Assembly (NCBI GenBank): GCA_023410645.1
Contig: JAEYPQ010000026.1
Location: 1 to 64,000 of the forward strand
Direction: 5' to 3'
DNA from: Bacillota bacterium
GTDB lineage: Bacteria > Bacillota > Clostridia > TANB77 > CAG-465
DNA: 64,000 nucleotides
Made by a program: the position numbers and the translations under genes. Shown here one piece after another: positions 8,071-17,227 of this stretch (the first letter of the stretch is position 1; every line of letters begins with the position of its first letter). The notes under the pieces were generated by a model that was given only the letters and a program-made list of their open reading frames with translations, was not told the origin of the DNA and searched no databases.

Positions 8071-9606
8071 ATGCCAATAAATACTGAAAGGAAAACATTA
8101 AACCTAAATAAAGGGAGTATTAATCAGAATATTAGTGAATGGATTGAACAAGATATTATAGTTCCAGATAGTAAACCTGATGCTGTAAAAGTAATTAATG
8201 TTACAGTTACACCATATGTTACAGATATAGAAGTAATGGATGGAAGAATAAAAGTTGTAGGGAAACTTAACTATTTCATAATTTACAGGGTATCTGATGA
8301 TAAATTTAATACAAGGGGGCTATTTGTCACTCATCCATATACTGAAGTGTTAGATGTTAAAGGTGTTAATAAGGGAATGAACGTAACTATTACACCTGTA
8401 ACAAAAAATGTAATTTATTCACTTCCAAATGAAAGAAAAATAGCAGTAAAGACTGAAGTATTATTTAAAGTGAGAGTTAGAAGCTTAATTAATATTAACT
8501 TAATAAATAGATTTAATTCAGATGATAGTGTAGAATGTCAAATGAATAGGGGAAATTTTAATAATATATTAAAGAATAGAAGAACAGTTATATCATCAAA
8601 AGAAGATATAATGCTACCAAAAGAGGCTGAAGACTTCTTTGAAATTTTGAAGGTTGATACGTCTATTAGAAATACTGAATTTAAGGAAAGTTATAATAAA
8701 ATAATGGTTAAAGGAGATATAGAATTAAAAATTATATATCTCGCTGAGAATAATGATGAACCAGTAAGGAATTTCAATACCACAATACCATTTTCAACAA
8801 TGATAGAAGTAGATAGTATAACAGATAATTCTAAATTTAATATTAATTATTTAATGCAAGACTTTAATATAAGACAAAATACTGAAATAACATCAACAAA
8901 GGCACTTACTGCTGAATATCAAGTTGAAGTTGATGTTGATATGTATGAGAATGAAGAAATAGAATATGTTGAAGATTTCTATAGTCAAAGAAGTGAATTA
9001 AAATATGATAGTAATGTCATTGATGTAGTAAGGCAAACTATTAACTTAACAAGAAATATTGAAATAAAAGAAAACATGTCAAATATACTTCAACCAAATA
9101 TGAGAGTATTAGATTATGATTTAGATATAAATAATGTTACTGCTACAGTAAATGGCAGAGATATAAAATTAGATGGAAATGCAAAATTATATATTATAGT
9201 TCAAGATGTACAGAGTATGGAATTAGATAGTAAGACAGTTGATGTACTTGTAAATCAAAATATAAGTCTAGAAGATGTAAAAGATCCAGGAAGAATATTT
9301 GTTAATTTAACTAGTGATAATTTAACTATAACTCAAAATGGAAATGACATAGAAGCAAGAATAGTTATACAAGCAAGAATTGAATTAGAAGATGTATCAA
9401 ATATGAATGTTATAGATAATATAGTTGAAGATAAATTAAATACATCAGATTTAGATAGCATGAATATATATATAGTTAAAGCAGGAGATACTTTGTGGAG
9501 TATAGCTAAAAGATATAAAACGAGTGTAGATAAAATTGTTAGAACTAATAGTATTGTTAATCCAAATGCAATAGAAGTTGGTCAAAAAATATTTATAATT
9601 AGGTAG
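8071..9606 (+). CDS. sipL: SipL-like spore morphogenesis protein (SPOCS/DUF3794 repeats plus LysM)
   Basis: In clostridia SipL binds SpoIVA and is needed for coat encasement of the forespore; it acts in the mother cell. This 511-residue protein has the family layout: repeated SPOCS-type beta modules through about residue 430 (for example VTPYVTDIEVMDGRIKVVGKLNYFIIYR, quoted only in its first part: VTPYVTDIEVMDGRIK) and a C-terminal LysM domain at about 463-511 (YIVKAGDTLWSIAKRYKTS). It starts at ATG 8071 after AAGGAGG. The next gene, yunB, follows after 3 bp, so the two form a sporulation operon. The 230 bp upstream is very AT-rich; a sigma-E promoter is likely but I could not fix one. Confidence 0.9.
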   Translation: MPINTERKTLNLNKGSINQNISEWIEQDIIVPDSKPDAVKVINVTVTPYVTDIEVMDGRIKVVGKLNYFIIYRVSDDKFNTRGLFVTHPYTEVLDVKGVNKGMNVTITPVTKNVIYSLPNERKIAVKTEVLFKVRVRSLININLINRFNSDDSVECQMNRGNFNNILKNRRTVISSKEDIMLPKEAEDFFEILKVDTSIRNTEFKESYNKIMVKGDIELKIIYLAENNDEPVRNFNTTIPFSTMIEVDSITDNSKFNINYLMQDFNIRQNTEITSTKALTAEYQVEVDVDMYENEEIEYVEDFYSQRSELKYDSNVIDVVRQTINLTRNIEIKENMSNILQPNMRVLDYDLDINNVTATVNGRDIKLDGNAKLYIIVQDVQSMELDSKTVDVLVNQNISLEDVKDPGRIFVNLTSDNLTITQNGNDIEARIVIQARIELEDVSNMNVIDNIVEDKLNTSDLDSMNIYIVKAGDTLWSIAKRYKTSVDKIVRTNSIVNPNAIEVGQKIFIIR

Positions 9607-9609
9607 TAT

Positions 9610-10314
9610 ATGAGGTTAAAATATTATACCCTAACTTTAAGACAAATGAGTTTAAAAAAGCCATTTGTCTTTTTTTTACTAACAATTTTAATTACATTTA
9701 TTATTGTATTCGTTTTTAATAATAAGGTTCAACCAGTAATATCTACTCTGTGTGAAGCAAACTCAAGATATATTGCTTTAACTTGTACAGAAGAGGCCGT
9801 ATCTGAGAATATAGCTGATATTGAATATGATAATTTAATTACTATACAAAAAGATGCGAATGGTAAAGTTACTGCATTAAATGCAAATGTAATGGAAATG
9901 AATAAAATATCAAATAATATATCAAGGCAAGTACAAGAAAAATTATATAATACGAAAGAAAGTTATATTACAATACCACTAGGTAGTGTAATAGGTAATA
10001 ATGTTTTTGGTGGATATGGTCCAAAAATGAAAATCAAAACTGTACCTGCTGGTAATGTTATAACAAAATTTAAATCTGAATTTGAAAGTGCAGGTATAAA
10101 TCAAACAAGACATAGAATTTTTTTAGAAGTAACAACCAAAGTTATGACTGTTGCACCTTTTTATACTAATACACAGGAATATGTAACTGATGTAACTGTT
10201 GCAGAAACAGTAATTGTATCAGATACACCAAATGCATATTATAATATAAATGGAGTAACTGATTTAACTCAAAAGGATTCTTTACAATTGATTGAACCCC
10301 AAAATAATAATTAA
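9610..10314 (+). CDS. yunB: Sporulation protein YunB
   Basis: The 234-residue protein has one N-terminal membrane helix (about residues 19-36, FVFFLLTILITFIIVFVF) and an extracytoplasmic domain with the YunB hallmarks VNxxx-type core ANVMEMNKISNNISRQVQ, ITIPLGSVIGNNVFGGYGP near 110-130 and VTTKVMTVAPFYT near 175. YunB is a sigma-E-dependent spore-formation protein of unknown mechanism. The start is ATG 9610, 3 bp after the sipL stop, with no strong Shine-Dalgarno site of its own beyond AGG at the end of sipL, which suggests translational coupling. Confidence 0.92.
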   Translation: MRLKYYTLTLRQMSLKKPFVFFLLTILITFIIVFVFNNKVQPVISTLCEANSRYIALTCTEEAVSENIADIEYDNLITIQKDANGKVTALNANVMEMNKISNNISRQVQEKLYNTKESYITIPLGSVIGNNVFGGYGPKMKIKTVPAGNVITKFKSEFESAGINQTRHRIFLEVTTKVMTVAPFYTNTQEYVTDVTVAETVIVSDTPNAYYNINGVTDLTQKDSLQLIEPQNNN

Positions 10315-10346
10315 ACTTGAAAATATTATATTTTCAAGTTTAATTA
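10311..10346. terminator. Bidirectional terminator between yunB and fhs
   Basis: A perfect 15-bp palindrome (TTAAACTTGAAAATA, loop TTA, complement) overlaps the end of yunB. It serves convergent yunB and fhs. Confidence 0.8.
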
Positions 10347-10380
10347 TTTTATATGTAAAGATACGAATTAAATAAAAATA

Positions 10381-11964
10381 TTAGAATTCTTCATACTTTG
10401 AATGTTTTCCAAGACCTGGCATTGTTAATATATCACCTAAATAGGCTACAATAAAACCAGCACCACTATTTACTTTTACATTTTTTACTGTAACACTAAA
10501 ATTATCTGGTGCACCAAGAAGCTTTGGATCATCTGAAAAAGAAAGAGGTGTTTTAGCAATACATATAGGTAAATTATTATATTGGAGATCTGTTAGATTT
10601 TCAATTTCTTTTTCTGCAATTTCACTATAATTTATATTTTCAGCTCTATATATTTCTTTGCATATTATATTTATTTTATCTTTTATTCCAATATTTGTAT
10701 CATATAAAAATTTAAAATTACTATCATTCTTATTCAAGATATTAATTATCTTTTTTGATATAGTCAAGGCACCATTTGAACCATCTGTATATGAAGTTGA
10801 TATATCAAATTCTACATTCATGTCTTGACAAACAGTTTCTACTAATTTTATTTCTTCATCAGTATCTGATTCAAATCTATTTAAGCATACAATAATTGGT
10901 ATATTAAATTTCCTTAAATTTTCTATATGTCTTTTTAAATTTATAATTCCTTTTCTTAATATATCAATATTTTCTTGTTCAAGGTTATTATCAGAACCAT
11001 TATATCCATTGTATTTTAATGCTTTTATAGTTGCAACAAGTACAACAATATCTGGTTTTAGATTAGCAGATCTACATTTTATATCAAAGAATTTTTCAGC
11101 CCCAAGATCGGCACCAAATCCAGCCTCAGTCACACAATAATCAGAGAGTTTTAAACCAAGCCTAGTTGCTATAACAGAATTGCATCCATGAGCGATATTT
11201 GCAAATGGTCCAAGATGAACTATACATGGAGTATTTTCTGTTGTTTGAACTAAATTAGATTTTATTGCATCTTTTAAAAGTTCAACCATTGCATTTACAA
11301 CATTTAAATCCCTAGCATAGATTGGAGAATTGTCACAAGTATATGCAACTAACATATTTTCAATCCTTGCTTTTAAATCCAATAAATCGCTACATAAACA
11401 ACATATTGCCATTAATTCACAAGAGGCAGTAATCTCAAATCCAAGTTCTAGGCCATTAGGAGCAGTTAAATTCCTAAGTGTTCTATCGTTCATATCAATA
11501 ACTCTTTTTATACATATTTTATTTGAATCTATATTTAAATCGTTACCTTGAAAAATATGGTTATCAATAACAGCACAAAGCAAATTATTCGCAGAAGTTA
11601 TAGCATGAAAGTCACCAGTAAAATGTAAATCTATATCTTGTGATGGAATAATTTTAGATAATCCGCCGCCTACTGCACCACCTTTAGTACCAAATACAGG
11701 TCCCAAAGAAGGTTCCCTAAGAACTACAATGGAGTCTTTTCCAAGTTTATTTAACGCCATTGAAATACCAATTGATTGAGTTGTCTTACCTTCACCTTGA
11801 GGTGTAGGATTTATAGCAGTAACTAAAATTAATTTACCTGATTTTTTTTCTTTTATAATGTTATGATATTCGTTTGAAATTTTGGCTTTATATTTTCCAT
11901 AATGCTCAATATATTCTTGTGGTATATTAAGCTTTGATATTATATTATCAATTTCTTTTATCAT
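10381..11964 (-). CDS. fhs: Formate--tetrahydrofolate ligase
   Basis: ATP-dependent synthesis of 10-formyl-THF from formate, feeding purine synthesis and, in acetogens, the Wood-Ljungdahl methyl branch. The nucleotide-binding PTPQGEGKTT motif is near residue 57, followed by REPSLGPVFGTKGGA and SQDIDLHFTGDFHAI. The 527 residues are slightly shorter than the usual ~555. ATG 11964 is chosen because AGGTGA precedes it; the GTG at 11973 lies inside that site. It is transcribed alone, with no folD, fchA or CO dehydrogenase gene next to it, so a one-carbon anabolic role is the safer inference. Confidence 0.96.
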   Translation of the reverse strand: MIKEIDNIISKLNIPQEYIEHYGKYKAKISNEYHNIIKEKKSGKLILVTAINPTPQGEGKTTQSIGISMALNKLGKDSIVVLREPSLGPVFGTKGGAVGGGLSKIIPSQDIDLHFTGDFHAITSANNLLCAVIDNHIFQGNDLNIDSNKICIKRVIDMNDRTLRNLTAPNGLELGFEITASCELMAICCLCSDLLDLKARIENMLVAYTCDNSPIYARDLNVVNAMVELLKDAIKSNLVQTTENTPCIVHLGPFANIAHGCNSVIATRLGLKLSDYCVTEAGFGADLGAEKFFDIKCRSANLKPDIVVLVATIKALKYNGYNGSDNNLEQENIDILRKGIINLKRHIENLRKFNIPIIVCLNRFESDTDEEIKLVETVCQDMNVEFDISTSYTDGSNGALTISKKIINILNKNDSNFKFLYDTNIGIKDKINIICKEIYRAENINYSEIAEKEIENLTDLQYNNLPICIAKTPLSFSDDPKLLGAPDNFSVTVKNVKVNSGAGFIVAYLGDILTMPGLGKHSKYEEF

Positions 11965-12116
11965 TAAAATCACCTGTCTTTATATCATATATATTATATC
12001 ATATATATTGGCATAATATCACCATATTTTGGAATTTCTTTTACTTTTTTTGAAGATTATACATGTAATTGGAATAACTATTTATGTGGGAAATAATATA
12101 TTAATAGGTGATTTTT

Positions 12117-12998
12117 GTGAATCCATATCAATATTTTAGTTATAACCAATATAGGACAATGTATCCTTATGCGTTTCCACCACAACATCAAGATGAAAGA
12201 CCAGGAATAGAAAGTATAATGATTCCAGTGCCAATATCAAATGATCAAAATTACATTGGAAGTGGCAAACTTATGAATAAAATTGCAATTATTACTGGAG
12301 GAGACAGTGGTATTGGAAGAGCAGTTTCAATTGCCTTTGCAAAAGAGGGCGCTGATGTAGTTATTGTGTATTTATCAGAGAGGGAAAATGAGGATGCAAC
12401 AGATACTAAGAATATGGTGGAACTATATGGAAGAAGAGCAACACTTATGCGCGGTGATATAACCGATGAAAATTTCTGTAAAAAAGTTATAAGTGAAACA
12501 ATTAAAATATATGGAAAGTTAGATATATTAGTAAATAATGCTGGAGTGGCATATATTAATGATGATATAACTACAATATCAATAGAAAAAATGAAGGAAA
12601 CATTCAATACTAATATTTTCTCATATTTCTATATGACTAAGTATGCTGTACCATATATGAAAAGCGGTAGCACTATAATAAATACTTCATCAATTGCTGC
12701 TTTTGAGGGAATATCTCGTCTTGTTGATTATTCTGCAACAAAAGGAGCGGTAGTATCATTTACTAAAGCACTAGCAGCTCAACTAATTCCAAGAGGAATA
12801 AGAGTAAATGCTGTTGCACCAAATTATACTTGGACCCCATTAATCCCATCTACATACAATGCTGAGGATATAGTGAATTTTGGAAGGAACTCCATAATGG
12901 GTAGGGCTGCTCAACCATTTGAACTTGCTCCAACTTACGTATTGCTTGCATCAAATATAACTGGATCATATTTAACAGGAAAGATAATTGAATTTTAA
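12117..12998 (+). CDS. SDR-family oxidoreductase with Pro/Tyr-rich N-terminal extension
   Basis: NAD(P)-dependent short-chain dehydrogenase. A 45-residue N-terminal extension rich in Tyr, Pro and Gln precedes the Rossmann motif TGGDSGIGRA (about residues 58-67). NNAG follows near 140, the catalytic Ser lies in NTSSIA, and Tyr205 and Lys209 lie in YSATK. It resembles the general-stress SDRs of Bacillus (YhdF/YhxC/YdaD group) whose substrate is unknown. GTG 12117 is chosen because TAGGTG precedes it by six bases; the GTG at 12108 is inside that site. Single gene between divergent fhs and a convergent ABC transporter. Confidence 0.88.
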   Translation: MNPYQYFSYNQYRTMYPYAFPPQHQDERPGIESIMIPVPISNDQNYIGSGKLMNKIAIITGGDSGIGRAVSIAFAKEGADVVIVYLSERENEDATDTKNMVELYGRRATLMRGDITDENFCKKVISETIKIYGKLDILVNNAGVAYINDDITTISIEKMKETFNTNIFSYFYMTKYAVPYMKSGSTIINTSSIAAFEGISRLVDYSATKGAVVSFTKALAAQLIPRGIRVNAVAPNYTWTPLIPSTYNAEDIVNFGRNSIMGRAAQPFELAPTYVLLASNITGSYLTGKIIEF

Positions 12999-13001
12999 GT
13001 G

Positions 13002-13047
13002 TATATCAAAAGTCCAGATAATATGAAATCTGGACTTTTGATATATA
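13002..13047. terminator. Bidirectional terminator between SDR and ABC permease genes
   Basis: A perfect 18-bp stem (TATATCAAAAGTCCAGAT and its complement at 13028-13045) with an eight-base loop, between convergent genes. Confidence 0.9.
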
Positions 13048-13050
13048 ATA

Positions 13051-13740
13051 TTAGGCATCAAGCCTTCTTTTTTTGTAAATTACACTAAATATTATAATAA
13101 ATACTATGAAATTAATTGCTATAATTAAGTAATCCTTAATTGATATACTTTTATTTAATTCAACTAAAACATTTGATAGCGTTTGCGTATAGATAATACT
13201 TGCTATATTTTTAATGGTTTCGTTAAATGAAGCAAACATCGGTAATATACCAAAGATTATTGCTACTGGTGATATCATGGCATTTGCATTCATTTGATTT
13301 TGAGAATAAATACCAATCATTGATCCTATAATCATTGAGCAAAGTGATGATAAAATAATAATAATATAAAATCTCAAATATTCAATACCGCTTAAATTCA
13401 TTACAAGTAAAAATAAACTAGTACAAATAATAGTACTTAATAGCACTAAAAGACCTACACCGATAAAATATTCTAAAGGTTTTACATTTGCAAGTATTAA
13501 ACTCTTCAATGTGTTTTTTTCTTTTTCTTCACTAATTATTCCAGCCATTGTTGAAGCAGGTACTAGTATCAAATGCATTGGTATAAATATTGTAGAGAAG
13601 AAATCTTTTGATTCTGGCATCATGTTGTAAAATATTAATGTCATTATTGGAAATATTAAAAATACTAAGATCAATCGTTTATTACTAAGAGCATCTTTAG
13701 TAGTTTTTTGAAATATGGCTAATATTTTTCTTATACTCAT
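13051..13740 (-). CDS. ABC-2 type transporter permease
   Basis: A 229-residue membrane protein with about six hydrophobic segments and the ABC-2 pattern of a first helix (LILVFLIFPIMTLIFYNM), an EEKEKNTLKSL motif after helix 2 and a C-terminal helix followed by KKRR. It starts one base after the stop of the ATPase gene, so the two are co-translated and surely form one transporter. Small ABC-2 exporters of this kind move antibiotics, peptides or lipids; the substrate cannot be told. Confidence 0.88.
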   Translation of the reverse strand: MSIRKILAIFQKTTKDALSNKRLILVFLIFPIMTLIFYNMMPESKDFFSTIFIPMHLILVPASTMAGIISEEKEKNTLKSLILANVKPLEYFIGVGLLVLLSTIICTSLFLLVMNLSGIEYLRFYIIIILSSLCSMIIGSMIGIYSQNQMNANAMISPVAIIFGILPMFASFNETIKNIASIIYTQTLSNVLVELNKSISIKDYLIIAINFIVFIIIFSVIYKKRRLDA

Positions 13741-13741
13741 A

Positions 13742-14590
13742 TTATATCAACTCCCTTCCAGTAAGTTTTATAAATACAGTTTCTAGTGTAGGTTCAGATG
13801 AATGTATGGAAATAACATTATCATCTCTAAATAATTGATATATTTTATCAGCATTTTCAATATTATTTATTACAGTAATTATTTGTTTATCTTTGCAAAG
13901 TATAGTTATATTATTATTTTCATTATACTTTCTACAAATATCTTGAGGACTACCATATTCTACAATGTTCCCTAAGTTTAATAAAGCTACATTATCACAC
14001 ACTTTAGTTGCTTCATCCATGTTATGTGTTGTTAAAAATATTGTTACACCTTGTGATTTAAGCTCAAATAACAAGTCATGTATTTTTCTTGATGTTGCAG
14101 GATCTAAACCACTTGTAGGTTCATCTAAAAATAGTAACTTTGGATTGTGTATAATTGATCTAGCAATAATTAAACGTTGTTTCATACCCTTGGATAAGTC
14201 TTTAACAGGCTTATTAAGCGCATCTAACAATTCAACTTTCTCTAATACTTCTTTAATTTTTTGTTTACTAATATTATATATTCTAGTAAATAGTAATAAG
14301 TTATCATAACAAGTTAGCCTTTCATATAATCCACTATTATCCATTACCATACCGATTTTGGCATATATAGAATCGTTAAATTTATTGTTATTAACATCAA
14401 ATACTTTAACATTCCCGCCTGTTTGAGATAATTGTCCAGTTAATATTTTAATAATAGTTGTCTTACCAGCACCACTTGGTCCTAATAAGCCGAATATCTC
14501 ACCTTCATTAATTTTAAATGATACACTATTTATTACTTTTTTAGAATTAAATTCCTTCACTAAATTTTCTACTAAAATAATCTCACTCAT
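13742..14590 (-). CDS. ABC transporter ATP-binding protein
   Basis: Walker A is GPSGAGKTT, the signature is LSKGMKQR, Walker B is LLFLDEPTSGLDP, and the switch His lies in TTHNMDEA. The C-terminal part (about 215-282) is an extra domain typical of drug or bacteriocin exporter ATPases. ATG 14590 (MSEIILVENL) is preferred over GTG 14602 because GAGGTG lies between them as the ribosome site. It powers the permease encoded directly downstream. The upstream region toward 14750 is a divergent, AT-rich intergenic stretch. Confidence 0.93.
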   Translation of the reverse strand: MSEIILVENLVKEFNSKKVINSVSFKINEGEIFGLLGPSGAGKTTIIKILTGQLSQTGGNVKVFDVNNNKFNDSIYAKIGMVMDNSGLYERLTCYDNLLLFTRIYNISKQKIKEVLEKVELLDALNKPVKDLSKGMKQRLIIARSIIHNPKLLFLDEPTSGLDPATSRKIHDLLFELKSQGVTIFLTTHNMDEATKVCDNVALLNLGNIVEYGSPQDICRKYNENNNITILCKDKQIITVINNIENADKIYQLFRDDNVISIHSSEPTLETVFIKLTGRELI

Positions 14591-14705
14591 TTTACACCTC
14601 ACTATAAATTACATATATTTTACTAATATAATATAATTTTGTCAAGTTACATATGTCATATTATATATCTTTAATGCTTAAGTACTTATAATTTTAAAAA
14701 TAGAG

Positions 14706-14735
14706 TAGACAAAAAAATAGATAATATGATATAAT
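14706..14735 (+). promoter_or_regulatory. Probable promoter for YgjV-like gene
   Basis: TAGACA at 14706, 18-bp spacer, TATAAT at 14730, about 20 bp before the likely start. Confidence 0.5.
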
Positions 14736-14752
14736 TTGTTGAATTTTGTAAG

Positions 14753-15277
14753 GTGGTGGGGGATATCATTTTTAGCGTTTTGGCATTTATAGCATTATGT
14801 GTTAGCATATGTATTAGAGATAGAAAAAGATCATTAACAGTTCAATCTCTAAATTGTATTTTTGAAGGAATATATTGTTTTGTAATTAATGCTTATACAG
14901 GAGCTTTTTTAAGTTTTATAAACTTCTTTAGAACTATAATTTTTATTAATAAAAACAAGTTTTCAAAATTAAAGTACTTAATTATTTTATTGATATTTGA
15001 AACTATAGTTATAGTAAATTGTATATATACTTGGGTAGGAATTATATCTTTACTTCCCACTATAGGAACAATTATAAGAACATATTGTTTATGGCAGTCT
15101 AAAATGAAATATGTTAGAATATCTGGAATTACAACTGCGGTATTATATGGAAGTTATTATATTTATTATAATAGTTGGTTTATGGTCTTAGGCGATTTAA
15201 TGCTTTTAATAATATCAATTATATCTTTATATAAAAATGATATAAAAAAACATTTTAATATTATAGATCTTAATTAG
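14753..15277 (+). CDS. YgjV-family membrane protein
   Basis: A 174-residue integral membrane protein with about six hydrophobic helices and the YgjV-type layout (first helix then SIxIRDRKRSLxxQSLNCI, a FRTIIFINKNKF loop, and a second similar half with IRTYCLWQSKMKYVRI). YgjV proteins have no established function; the two-halves pattern recalls small semi-SWEET-like transporters. The start is uncertain: GTG 14753 and GTG 14756 both overlap the AAGGTGG ribosome site, and no ATG fits. There is no clear terminator after it. Confidence 0.75.
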   Translation: MVGDIIFSVLAFIALCVSICIRDRKRSLTVQSLNCIFEGIYCFVINAYTGAFLSFINFFRTIIFINKNKFSKLKYLIILLIFETIVIVNCIYTWVGIISLLPTIGTIIRTYCLWQSKMKYVRISGITTAVLYGSYYIYYNSWFMVLGDLMLLIISIISLYKNDIKKHFNIIDLN

Positions 15278-15437
15278 AAGTTTTATTTTTTATTGAATTA
15301 GTCATAAATATATGTTAATATATATTTGTATATTATTTAAATTATTATGATACAAAAATGTTAAATCTAATTTTTGGAGTTTTTGTATTATTATATTTGA
15401 AAATTTTATTAAAGATATAGATAAAAGGAGAAAAATT

Positions 15438-15746
15438 ATGAGTATTAGTAATAGTTTCAAAGTATTTATGGAAAGTGCACCGGAATATCAAAGTGCACAA
15501 ATGGAATTTATAAAAAAAATTAATAGTGCATGTAAATTGGATAGAAAAACTGAAACACTTGCTTATTTATCAGTATTAGCATCTTCAAGACTAGAAAGTG
15601 GAATACCATTTCACGTTAAAGAGGCGAAAAAAGCAGGTGCTACAAGAGATGAGATAATAAGTAGTATTTTGATAGGGTTGCCTGCAGTTGGAAATTGCGT
15701 TATAAATTCATTACCTATTGCTTTATCTGCTTTTGATGAAGAATAA
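15438..15746 (+). CDS. Carboxymuconolactone decarboxylase (CMD/AhpD)-like protein lacking the redox cysteines
   Basis: A 102-residue all-helical protein matching the CMD core: DRKTETLAYLSVLAS..., then HVKEAKKAGATRDEI, a hallmark of the AhpD-like fold. In peroxide-active members a CxxC or CxxxH motif sits just before the HVxxAxxxGAT helix. Here the segment reads ESGIPFHV, with the His kept but no Cys. Catalytic peroxidase activity is therefore unlikely, and a binding or non-redox role is inferred. ATG 15438 follows AAAGGAG. The next gene, a CPBP protease, starts 42 bp later and may be co-transcribed. Confidence 0.8.
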   Translation: MSISNSFKVFMESAPEYQSAQMEFIKKINSACKLDRKTETLAYLSVLASSRLESGIPFHVKEAKKAGATRDEIISSILIGLPAVGNCVINSLPIALSAFDEE

Positions 15747-15787
15747 ATAACCAATGTAAATTTAAATTAACAAGTAAGGGGTTATAT

Positions 15788-16573
15788 ATGGAAAGTAAAA
15801 TTAACAAAAAAGAATTAATAGTAGTAATTATCTTAACTATTTTAATTGCATTTATGGACTTAACAGGAATTCCTAGTATTCTATTTTTAGATATACATAT
15901 AGAAGATGTAAATCCAATGTATTTTACTTTGATGTTTAATTTTATTTTTATTGGAATATTTTGTTTCTTGTTTTTAAAATTCTTTTGCCATAATTGGAAA
16001 TTAGGTTTTAAAAAAGAAGGAACTATAGACGGACTAAAGAAATATGGAATTGCTGGAATAGGAGCTTTGTTATTAACAACAATTGCCTTTTATATTGGGC
16101 TAAAACCATTTGATGTAATGCCATCCATTTGGAAAATTTTAATTGAGGGATTTATTTATTATATAGGTGTGGGGATAATAGAAGAGTTATATGTAAGAGG
16201 ACTATTCTTAAATGTACTAGAAAAGATGTTCTATAAAAGAAAAAATGCAACAATACTTGCAATCATTATTTCTTCACTAATATTTGGAATAGGTCATATT
16301 TTTGGAACATTAGGTCAGCCTATACTAGTTATAATAATTAAAGTAATTTGGACAATATGTATGGGTATGTATTTTGGAGTAATATACAAGAAAACTAATA
16401 ATTTATGGGTACCAATTATAATGCATATTGTAATGGATTTTTGTGCAATTCCATATTGTTTCTCAAGTCTTAGTGGTTATGCAAATACATCTTTATACAT
16501 TATATTCCCAACATACTTACTTCTTGGAACTTATAGTTTGTATATTTGGAAAAATAAAAAAGAAATCATATAA
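15788..16573 (+). CDS. CPBP-family intramembrane metalloprotease
   Basis: A 261-residue polytopic protein with the CPBP (CAAX protease/bacteriocin-processing) motifs in order: EELYVRG (motif 1, EExxxR) at about 130, FGIGH (motif 2, FxxxH) at about 165, and HIVMDF (HxxxD) near 220. These Glu and His residues form the membrane-embedded zinc site. Family members serve in prenyl-protein processing, bacteriocin self-immunity or export. ATG 15788 follows AAGGGG. No bacteriocin precursor is visible next to it. Confidence 0.88.
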   Translation: MESKINKKELIVVIILTILIAFMDLTGIPSILFLDIHIEDVNPMYFTLMFNFIFIGIFCFLFLKFFCHNWKLGFKKEGTIDGLKKYGIAGIGALLLTTIAFYIGLKPFDVMPSIWKILIEGFIYYIGVGIIEELYVRGLFLNVLEKMFYKRKNATILAIIISSLIFGIGHIFGTLGQPILVIIIKVIWTICMGMYFGVIYKKTNNLWVPIIMHIVMDFCAIPYCFSSLSGYANTSLYIIFPTYLLLGTYSLYIWKNKKEII

Positions 16574-16610
16574 GAAAGAAACATATTATGACTTTAATAA
16601 TATAAAAAAA

Positions 16611-16640
16611 CAAGTACCTGCACATTGCAGGTACTTGGCA
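16611..16640 (-). terminator. Terminator of the 16.6-17.0 kb minus-strand gene
   Basis: A perfect 12-bp stem (CAAGTACCTGCA, loop CAT, complement). On the minus strand it is followed by seven T residues (the A-run at 16604-16610), so it mainly terminates leftward transcription. It may also stop the CPBP gene. Confidence 0.8.
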
Positions 16641-16644
16641 TAAT

Positions 16645-17013
16645 TTAAAAGTAATGACAGGGGCAGTAAGAAAGGCCGGATTTAGGTAATTCTTTAGATA
16701 TTTCGATTGTTTTGCAAAATACATCAATAGCCTTTTCTGTAAATGAAAATGTTTCCCCATTTTTTGTACAGTATCCTTCATTTACAGCCCATATACCCAG
16801 TTGTTCAAAATCCGAATCAGTATAAAGCGGATATGTGTACCGAACAACTGAATCCTTGTTTTCAAATTTGAATTCCGAAGGTACTTCAGAATCTTCATTA
16901 GCACCACATTGTAAATAGTCAATAAGTTTCCTAAAGTTGTCATGATCAATGTCGTTTACTAATGTTCCTAAGGTAAAACCTGATCCTCTGAGCATTAAAT
17001 CAAATAATTTCAT
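16645..17013 (-). CDS. Uncharacterised 122-residue protein
   Basis: I do not recognise the family with certainty. The protein begins MKLFDLMLRGSGFTLGTLV, has a middle WAVNEGY segment reminiscent of a small winged-helix-like fold (QLGIWAVNEGYCTKNGETFSFTEKA, quoted here only as QLGIWAVNEGY and FSFTEKA), and ends in a cysteine-containing tail, CPCHYF. Its codon use looks less AT-biased than the neighbours, which hints at recent acquisition. The start is set by AGGAGG seven bases upstream. A consensus promoter lies upstream with a structured, relatively GC-rich leader of about 75 bases, so its expression is likely regulated at RNA level. Confidence 0.75.
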   Translation of the reverse strand: MKLFDLMLRGSGFTLGTLVNDIDHDNFRKLIDYLQCGANEDSEVPSEFKFENKDSVVRYTYPLYTDSDFEQLGIWAVNEGYCTKNGETFSFTEKAIDVFCKTIEISKELPKSGLSYCPCHYF

Positions 17014-17029
17014 TGAAATCCTCCTATAT

Positions 17030-17088
17030 TTTTTATTTTCGGAGACAATTGCCTCCGAAGTATCGGAAGCATCTTATGCTTCATTGAT
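17030..17088 (-). promoter_or_regulatory. Structured 5' leader with two hairpins
   Basis: On the minus strand the leader contains GAAGCATAAGATGCTTC, a 7-bp hairpin, then GGAGGCAATTGTCTCC, a second hairpin, followed by an A-rich stretch and the AGGAGG site. The region is clearly less AT-rich than the surroundings. It may be an attenuator or protein-binding leader. Confidence 0.5.
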
Positions 17089-17094
17089 AGAATT

Positions 17095-17123
17095 ATTATA
17101 ACATATATTTTAGAAAATGTCAA
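17095..17123 (-). promoter_or_regulatory. Consensus sigma-A promoter
   Basis: On the minus strand TTGACA, 17-bp spacer, TATAAT, a perfect match, reading toward the 122-residue protein gene. Confidence 0.9.
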
Positions 17124-17227
17124 ATTTATGTTAACTTTAAGCTTGAATTAATTTATTTAGTATGTTTATTTATATTTGACAATATGATATAATTAAATAA
17201 AATTAATTGAAAGCTTGAGGGAATATA

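Noticed and set aside
16443..16643. Open frame overlapping the CPBP protease end
   Set aside because: Out-of-frame shadow that runs into the terminator hairpin and has no ribosome site.
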